64,000 bases of DNA. Origin: Marispirochaeta aestuarii. Its GTDB lineage: Bacteria; Spirochaetota; Spirochaetia; JC444; Marispirochaetaceae. This document shows positions 58,559 to 64,000 of the stretch, piece by piece. Below the pieces are notes generated by a model. The model made no database searches. It had not been told where the DNA came from and was given only the letters and a program-made list of their open reading frames with translations. Location: NCBI RefSeq assembly GCF_002087085.1, contig NZ_MWQY01000001.1, positions 248,001-312,000 of the forward strand, given 5' to 3'. The position numbers were made by a program, and so were the translations under genes. Positions within the stretch are counted from its first letter, which is position 1. Every line of letters starts with the position of its first letter.

Positions 58559-60676
58559 ATGGTTGATAATCGGGAAACAGGCATCTATAATCGGACAATG
58601 CGTCGCTCTTCCAGCCTTCATATACCGGTACGCTCTGCTCTTCATCTGACAGGAGTATATATAAGAGGTCTTCTGGGGGCGCAGGTAAAATCAGTAGTTT
58701 TTATCATCCTGTATTTGATTATATTCCAGCGATTTATATTGGGTATACCATTAAGCGGCATCTCATGGATTGCCTTTGGCATTACCATGGTAATTCTGGG
58801 TCTTACCTTGTTTCTTGAAGGAATAAGATTCGGTCTGATGCCGTTGGGGGAGCAGGTCGGGGTAACTCTGCCTGCCAGGTACAGGAGTATTTTCGTAATA
58901 ATTGTATTCGGTTTTCTTGTCGGTTTTGGCTCAACCCTTGCCGAGCCTGCAATAGCGGCATTGAGAGAAATCGGAAGTACCGTACCTGCCTGGAAATCTC
59001 CTTTATTATATCTGCTGCTCCAAAGATATACATCCCTGCTTATTTGGGCCATCGGGATAGGAGTCGGAATTGCGGTAATTCTTGGTCTTTTGCGTTTTCA
59101 TTATGGGTTCTCCATTAAGTTCCTGATAATCACCGTAATCCCCCTCCTGCTGGCAGTGACCATCCTGGCCTATATTGATGATAAACTCCGGAGTATAGTC
59201 GGATTAGCCTGGGATTCCGGTGCTGTCACAACAGGTGCAGTTACCGTTCCTCTTGTACTCGCCATCGGTATTGGTGTATCAAGAGCCTCCGGACGAAACG
59301 AAGGCGGGCGCGGTGGTTTTGGAATTATCATGCTTGCTTCTGCACTGCCGATAGTATGCGTCCTTGTTTTGGGTATTGTCCTGCGGGAGAACGCACCGGA
59401 TCCCCGCACGGAGCATGCTTTTTTCCTGCAGGAACACAGGGAACAGGCTTTACAGCTTTTTGATAGTGAAAAATCTCTACAGCGGTATGCATTCCGGATA
59501 GCCGGAGAAGAGGGACGCAGGGCATTTTTCACGGAATCCGATGATTATCGGACCGCCTTGCGGTCCCTCGTGCTGAATGAAGGTTTCAGGCGCGATATTC
59601 TTGGAGATTTGAGTTTTTCCGAGTGGCTTCGTACGCGTTCTTCAGAAAGTGAACGGGAGTACCTTGCAGGTTTCTTCCATCAGGAGCCTGGGGAAAAGCG
59701 GGAGTCCGGGGGATTCAGCAGTATTATTTCTCAGAAAATGGCGGATGCATCCAGGGCAATAATCCCGCTTACTGGTTTGCTGCTTATAGTGCTGATTATG
59801 TTTCTCCGCGAAAGACCCCGATACCGCGACGAGGTGAGTTTGGGGATTATTCTGGCGATTCTCGGAATGACCTGCCTGACAGCCGGGATAAGTGTTGGAT
59901 TGACTCCCCTTGGCGAAGCTGTTGGCGAGGGGCTGCCTCGTTCCTTTCAAGCCAGGGAACAGGTGACAGACCGGATTGTGATAGAAGAGTTCGATACAAG
60001 TATAGTTATAAGAAGTATACATCCGGATGGAAAGAAGACTGCGTATTTTTATCTTGAGCGTGATGGTCGTCTTGAAAGGATACAGTATTTTTCGGAGCGA
60101 TATAATCCGGAAAATCGGCAGTATGAACACATTATTTATCGTAAACCGCTGTTCAAGGCTGAACTTTCATTTCTGGGAATTGCTCTTGTTTGTGTCTTCG
60201 CTTTCGGGCTTGGTTATGGTTCTTCATTGGCCGAACCGGCATTGCATGCCCTGGGGAAGACGGTGGAAGAAATGACCATCGGCAGAGTCAGGGAATTCAT
60301 GCTGGTACGGGTTGTTGCCATTGGTGTCGGTTTTGGAATCATGATGGGGATAATGCGTATTATATTTTCCATTCCCACGATCTGGCTTCTTCTGCCGCCC
60401 TACTTGCTTTTGTTACCCATGAGCATTATTGGGGATGAAGATTTTGTTGGAATAGCATGGGACAGCGGAGGAGTAACAACTGGACCAGTTACCGTACCCC
60501 TTGTATTGGCCATGGGCATGGGGATTGGTGCTGAGCTTCATGCCACCGACAGCTTCGGGGTATTGGCACTGGGGTCTGTGTATCCGATCTTTACGGTTCT
60601 TGTATATGGGTTGTGGGTGCGGATTAGTCAGCGTCGATCGATGGTGGAAAAAAGGGAAGAGTTGAGTAATGGATGA
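58559..60676 (+). CDS. DUF1538 integral membrane protein
   Basis: A 705-residue protein with two homologous membrane halves of the DUF1538 family. First copy: GLTLFLEGIRFGLMPLGEQV, GFGSTLAEPA and SGAVTTGAVTVPLVLAIGIG. Second copy: GLTPLGEAVGEGLP, GYGSSLAEPALHALG and SGGVTTGPVTVPLVLAMGMG. A soluble loop of about 120 residues (about 280-400) separates them. The family's biochemical function is unsettled; the double-repeat layout resembles a transporter. A TATAGT (about 58538) precedes the ATG at 58559; an ATG at 58598 is another possibility. It overlaps the PII-like gene by 8 nt. Confidence 0.75.
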   Translation: MVDNRETGIYNRTMRRSSSLHIPVRSALHLTGVYIRGLLGAQVKSVVFIILYLIIFQRFILGIPLSGISWIAFGITMVILGLTLFLEGIRFGLMPLGEQVGVTLPARYRSIFVIIVFGFLVGFGSTLAEPAIAALREIGSTVPAWKSPLLYLLLQRYTSLLIWAIGIGVGIAVILGLLRFHYGFSIKFLIITVIPLLLAVTILAYIDDKLRSIVGLAWDSGAVTTGAVTVPLVLAIGIGVSRASGRNEGGRGGFGIIMLASALPIVCVLVLGIVLRENAPDPRTEHAFFLQEHREQALQLFDSEKSLQRYAFRIAGEEGRRAFFTESDDYRTALRSLVLNEGFRRDILGDLSFSEWLRTRSSESEREYLAGFFHQEPGEKRESGGFSSIISQKMADASRAIIPLTGLLLIVLIMFLRERPRYRDEVSLGIILAILGMTCLTAGISVGLTPLGEAVGEGLPRSFQAREQVTDRIVIEEFDTSIVIRSIHPDGKKTAYFYLERDGRLERIQYFSERYNPENRQYEHIIYRKPLFKAELSFLGIALVCVFAFGLGYGSSLAEPALHALGKTVEEMTIGRVREFMLVRVVAIGVGFGIMMGIMRIIFSIPTIWLLLPPYLLLLPMSIIGDEDFVGIAWDSGGVTTGPVTVPLVLAMGMGIGAELHATDSFGVLALGSVYPIFTVLVYGLWVRISQRRSMVEKREELSNG

Positions 60677-61808
60677 TACAGAATTCCACGGCCGGAAGGC
60701 CGTCGGGGTCACCTGCATTGTGCATAAAAGCCTCCGTAAACAGGTGATGGAATTTCTGGAAGAAACCGGCGTTGGAAAGATCTATGTCGAGGCGGGTAAA
60801 AGCGAAAGGCTTTTTATCAGGTCACGTCCTTTCGGACTGCCCGGGACACGTCAGGTTCTGCACGATTCGCCTGCAGAAATCTTCCGATTCTCCATATCCA
60901 CCGGGGATACACAGTATGTGCTGAATTCTCTTATCGCAGCTGCAGAACTGGATGTTCAAGGACGCGGTATGATTTTCTCACAGAAGATATATGAGTACAG
61001 TAAAGATTCACTGCCGATCATTCCAGCCGGGGAAAAGTCTGGAGAAATCGATACGAAGTATTCGCTTTTGCCAGGGCTCTCACTTATAACCTGTATTCTG
61101 TCCAGACCTGGTAGCGGGGAAGAACTTTCCAGAACAGCCCTTGAGCTGGGAACCTGCGTGCCGATTATCACTAACGGACGCGGTACCGGGATGCGTGATA
61201 ATCTGGGATTGCTGAGAATAACAATTCCCTCCGAAAAGGAAATAGTCCAGCTAATCGTTCCGGAATATGATGCTGACAATATTATTCAACTGTTGATAGA
61301 AGAGGTAAAACTGAACCTGCCAGGACGCGGTTTTTTGTTCCGGACACCCATAGGCATGGGCGTGGTGGATACAAGGCTTCGAATCGGCCGTCAGGAACAT
61401 GCAGCCAGCATGGAACAGATTATTTCCGCTATTGATGAGTTGAAGATGGGAACTCACTGGCGTAAACGTTTTTCCGGTACAGAAAACAGCTCTTTTGGCA
61501 ATCCATCCCATCTTCTATTCAACTATAAAGCCATATCCTTTGTGTGTAGGGAAGGAAAGGGAGATTCCCTTGTCAACAGGGCCATGGAAAAGGGCGCTCC
61601 GGGTGCCACTATTTCCCGTATAAGCTGCTTGAATCTGCAGGACAGGGAGGGGGATTCGGCTGCTCGGGAACGGAATGTCATCTGTGTACCGAATAATCTC
61701 GCTGAAAAAGTTATAGATGCCATATTTCATGAAGAAGAGATAATTGAACAGTTTCTGGACCACCTTTGGATTCAGGACGCTCCCAGTGTTTTTTCATATA
61801 TCAGATAA
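60669..61808 (+). CDS. Triple PII-like (GlnB-superfamily) protein
   Basis: A 379-residue protein that looks like three PII-fold units: about 8-110 (ending LDVQGRGMIFSQ), about 128-230 (VPIITNGRGTGMRD, LNLPGRGFLFRTP) and about 285-375, the last more degenerate. PII proteins sense nucleotides and control membrane transporters by direct binding, and PII-like genes are often next to DUF1538 genes. The translational overlap with the DUF1538 gene makes regulation of it likely. The usual T-loop tyrosine is not evident. A sodium or nucleotide signal is guesswork. Confidence 0.7.
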   Translation: MDDTEFHGRKAVGVTCIVHKSLRKQVMEFLEETGVGKIYVEAGKSERLFIRSRPFGLPGTRQVLHDSPAEIFRFSISTGDTQYVLNSLIAAAELDVQGRGMIFSQKIYEYSKDSLPIIPAGEKSGEIDTKYSLLPGLSLITCILSRPGSGEELSRTALELGTCVPIITNGRGTGMRDNLGLLRITIPSEKEIVQLIVPEYDADNIIQLLIEEVKLNLPGRGFLFRTPIGMGVVDTRLRIGRQEHAASMEQIISAIDELKMGTHWRKRFSGTENSSFGNPSHLLFNYKAISFVCREGKGDSLVNRAMEKGAPGATISRISCLNLQDREGDSAARERNVICVPNNLAEKVIDAIFHEEEIIEQFLDHLWIQDAPSVFSYIR

Positions 61809-61818
61809 AGGAGAGGGT

Positions 61819-62103
61819 ATGGATTTTTCTACAGGACAATGTATCCTTCTGCACGATAAAGACAATACACTGACCGCTCTGCTTTCCCTCGCTGCCGGAC
61901 AGGAGATAGCTCTTAAGACCGTTCAGGGAATGCTAAAGCTGACGCTGCGGGACGAGATCCCTTACGCGCACAAGTTCGCCCGCCGTGATATTGAGGCCGG
62001 AGAAGATATCATGAAATACGGTGAGGTAATCGGATCTGCAACTGCCTTTATTCCGGCCGGGGCCCATGTACATGTACATAACGTCAAGGGGAAAAGGGCA
62101 TGA
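61819..62103 (+). CDS. UxaA-family small subunit (SAF domain)
   Basis: A 94-residue SAF-domain protein starting at the ATG after AAAGGAGAGGGT. It matches the N-terminal domain of UxaA-type altronate dehydratases (DEIPYAHKFARRDIEAGEDI, KYGEVIGSATAFIPAGAHVH, VHNVKG). It pairs with the large subunit encoded by the next, overlapping gene (ATGA, 62100-62103). Split UxaA enzymes dehydrate sugar acids such as altronate or galactarate, or act on sulfolactate. Confidence 0.85.
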   Translation: MDFSTGQCILLHDKDNTLTALLSLAAGQEIALKTVQGMLKLTLRDEIPYAHKFARRDIEAGEDIMKYGEVIGSATAFIPAGAHVHVHNVKGKRA

Positions 62104-63278
62104 GCTTTTCAGATGCGCAATTTCTTGGATATCACCGTCCGGATGGACAGGTGGGGGTAAGAAATTACCTGGGAGTTCTTTCCACGGTTACCTGCGCCAA
62201 CCAGGCTGCGGAGAATATTGCCGGGCACGTAAGGGGCACGGCCGTTTTTACCCATCAGCAGGGCTGCGGACTCCTGCAGGAAGACCTCGATCTTACCCGG
62301 CGAACCCTTATTAACCTGGGACGAAATCCCAACCTGGGGGCTGTTCTGGTTGTCAGCCTGGGCTGCGAAGGGGTTGATGCCGAAAAGATCGTGGAAGGCA
62401 TCGCTTCTTCCGGAAAGCCCGTGGAGCTGGTCAGAATCCAGCGGGACGGGGGCTACTTCGCCGCCATCAGCGAAGGGGGACTGAAGGCGCAGAAACTCGC
62501 ATCGGAGATCAGTATGCAGGTCCGTAAAGAGGCCTCCATACAGAACCTGCGTATCGGCGTCAAGTGCGGTGCATCGGACCCCACCTCCGGTCTCGCCTCG
62601 AATCCTGCGGTGGGTCAGGCCCTGGACCAGCTGATCGCCGCCGGAGGTTCAGCTGTATTCGGCGAGACAACGGAGCTGATCGGGGCGGAGCATCTCGTGG
62701 CCGGACGCTGCGAAACCGACGAACTCTCGGACAGGCTCCTTGGCATGGTACGCAGGCTCGAAGCCCGGGTAATCCAGCACGGAAGCGATATGCGGGGCGG
62801 AAATCCCTCTGCCGGAAATATCGCAGCGGGACTGACAACCATCGAAGAAAAGTCCCTGGGAGCTGTTGTAAAGTCCGGCACTGCACAGATTCACGGGGTT
62901 TTTGATTACGGGGAGTGTCCGCCCAGTGAAGGAGGCCTCTACTTTATTGATTCCCCCGGAAGGGAGCCGGAACTCCTGGCCGGACTCGGTGCCGCCGGGT
63001 GTCAGATTATACTCTTTTCCACCGGTATCGGCGCACCCCAGGGGTTCCCGTTTATTCCGGTTATCAAGGTTTCCGGAAACAGAAATACGGTAAAGGCCCT
63101 GGTGGATTTTATCGACCTTGATGTATCCCAGGTCCTGTTAAAAGGAGAGTCTCTGGAGAGTGCCGGCAGTCGGGTGCTGCAATATTCCCTTCGGACCGCC
63201 GACGGGCACACCACAAAGGCGGAGACCATCGGCTACAACGGGTCGACCGCGATCTATCAGCGGGGGCCCATCGTCTGA
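62100..63278 (+). CDS. UxaA-family dehydratase large subunit
   Basis: A 392-residue protein matching the C-terminal part of altronate/galactarate dehydratases: GYHRPDGQVGVRNYLGVLST at the start, THQQGCGLLQEDLD, VVSLGCEGVDAEKI, GVKCGASDPTSGLASNPAVG and AEHLVAGRC. The conserved Cys and His residues hold an iron centre in the family. The SAF subunit precedes it. It could feed a 2-keto-3-deoxy sugar acid to the HpcH-type aldolase encoded about 22 kb away, but that link is speculative. It overlaps the convergent SpoIID-like gene by 22 bp. Confidence 0.85.
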   Translation: MSFSDAQFLGYHRPDGQVGVRNYLGVLSTVTCANQAAENIAGHVRGTAVFTHQQGCGLLQEDLDLTRRTLINLGRNPNLGAVLVVSLGCEGVDAEKIVEGIASSGKPVELVRIQRDGGYFAAISEGGLKAQKLASEISMQVRKEASIQNLRIGVKCGASDPTSGLASNPAVGQALDQLIAAGGSAVFGETTELIGAEHLVAGRCETDELSDRLLGMVRRLEARVIQHGSDMRGGNPSAGNIAAGLTTIEEKSLGAVVKSGTAQIHGVFDYGECPPSEGGLYFIDSPGREPELLAGLGAAGCQIILFSTGIGAPQGFPFIPVIKVSGNRNTVKALVDFIDLDVSQVLLKGESLESAGSRVLQYSLRTADGHTTKAETIGYNGSTAIYQRGPIV

Positions 63279-64000
63279 TTCTGTTCACCCTTTACGGTGT
63301 ATATATTCTTTATTGTTGTACCCGGATAGTAGTGTGCCAATATCTCCTCCCAGGTCCACCCCTCGGCTGCCATGCCGGCGGCCCCGCTCTGATCCATTCC
63401 TACACCGTGTCCCCAGCCGCCGCCGGTAAAGACGAAAGACTCCGGTAAATCCCCATACCCGAGCACCGGTTCCGATACAAACAGGTTGCTCCTCAGGCTT
63501 CCCAGGACCGATCGGATTGCGTCCCCCTGTATTTCGGTACTGCCGCCGGTACCCCGGACGAGGATCTTCTCCACCCTGCCGCTTATGCCCCGGCCCCGAC
63601 TGGTCAGGGAGATGATTTCGCCAACTTCAGTGCCCCTGGCACGTAATCTGGCGGCGATTTCCTCTGCGGAGATCCAGCTGCGCCAGCGGTAGGCCGAGGG
63701 TGAATGAAGGCCCGGAGCGGAGCTGAAACCTGGCGGACGATCCGTCAGCCACCGGGCCAGTTCCTCCGGCGGCAGGAAAGATATTCTCTCCGGGATGGCC
63801 GGATCGTTGACTGCCTGCAGCGGGGAGGGGTATCTCCAGACGCTCTCGCCGCTCTCGGTGTGTCCGCCGCTGTTGGCGGAGTAGACGGCGTCCAGGGGCC
63901 TGTTATCGTAGATAAGGACCTTTCCCCGGCTTGCATCAACGGCGGCGCTGGTTCGCTCCGCCTCGTTGCCGGCTCCTCTGTAGGAGGCGGAGCGGACGGA
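63257..64000 (-). CDS. SpoIID/LytB-domain protein, 3' part
   Basis: The minus-strand frame is open from the window edge to the TGA at 63257, giving 247 residues of a longer protein. It has the SpoIID/LytB core: ASYRGAGNEAE, VYSANSGGHTESGESVW, then GGGWGHGVGMDQSGAAGMA and the terminal EEILAHYYPGTTI. SpoIID is a lytic transglycosylase acting on denuded peptidoglycan; non-sporulating bacteria use this domain in cell-wall turnover and septal binding. The N-terminus and any signal peptide are outside the window. Confidence 0.88.
   Translation of the reverse strand, partial: SVRSASYRGAGNEAERTSAAVDASRGKVLIYDNRPLDAVYSANSGGHTESGESVWRYPSPLQAVNDPAIPERISFLPPEELARWLTDRPPGFSSAPGLHSPSAYRWRSWISAEEIAARLRARGTEVGEIISLTSRGRGISGRVEKILVRGTGGSTEIQGDAIRSVLGSLRSNLFVSEPVLGYGDLPESFVFTGGGWGHGVGMDQSGAAGMAAEGWTWEEILAHYYPGTTIKNIYTVKGEQNQTMGPR

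Overview
The window is a chromosomal stretch from a free-living, Gram-negative-type bacterium. Its genes encode Sec signal peptides, lipoboxes, beta-barrel-like exported proteins, an AsmA/peptidoglycan glycosyltransferase fusion, TRAP and TTT transporters and a CHASE2 adenylate cyclase next to a FecR-domain protein. I think a marine or saline spirochaete is most likely, but this is an inference from gene content: no rRNA or marker gene is present. Coding density is high, most genes sit in overlapping operons, and base composition is GC-rich apart from a few AT-rich islands.

Layout. 1-4.9 kb: the end of an MFS transporter, a split heavy-metal P-type ATPase (separate HMA chaperone and ATPase) with an FNR-type box, its adjacent Crp/Fnr regulator, a membrane-bound LuxR-type regulator and a small exported barrel-like protein. 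5-9.9 kb: an M20 peptidase/GNAT/old-yellow-enzyme operon and a four-gene operon around an ArsA/Get3-like ATPase. 10-14.3 kb: CstA and two uncharacterised exported proteins. 14.5-22.5 kb: a hybrid histidine kinase with a response regulator, a CHASE2 adenylate cyclase and a divergent envelope operon ending in a FecR protein. 22.5-26.2 kb: an AT-rich lipoprotein gene, then two paralogous glycosyltransferase-like proteins. 26.8-32.5 kb: AsmA-GT51 fusion, two-part chromate-type transporter, a diadenylate cyclase fused to a PTS EIIA domain, and an epimerase. 32.5-32.94 kb: a tRNA-Ala gene followed by two 177-178 bp units that repeat its 3' end.

33.6-44.5 kb is a catabolic island for an unidentified hydroxy acid: LarA-like protein, TTT transporter (tctCBA), GntR regulator, HpcH-type aldolase, hydroxyacid dehydrogenase, iron alcohol dehydrogenase and a PrpR-like sigma-54 activator. 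A TGGTATACAA operator-like motif lies near three of its transcription units. 44.5-51.5 kb is a second island: TRAP transporter, URO-D family protein, split transketolase and another GntR regulator, linked by an ATGTAATACA motif near every transcription unit. 51.6-54.4 kb holds a FabK/nitronate-monooxygenase-like protein and FabF sharing a TCGGCCGnCGGCCGA palindrome. 54.4-58.5 kb is a betaine/choline group: GbsA-like aldehyde dehydrogenase, SDR and a betaine/choline-binding protein. 58.5-63.3 kb pairs a DUF1538 membrane protein with a triple PII-like protein and a split UxaA-type dehydratase. The window ends in a partial SpoIID/LytB gene.

Most notable: (i) the tRNA-Ala-linked repeat array with AGGAT-loop hairpins; (ii) the EIIA-DacZ-type c-di-AMP synthase fusion; (iii) two inferred GntR regulons and a fatty-acid-gene palindrome readable directly from the DNA; (iv) three regulatory genes whose promoters predict leaderless mRNAs; (v) the ArsA/MIP18-like operon and the tandem glycosyltransferase-like pair, neither matching a system I know.
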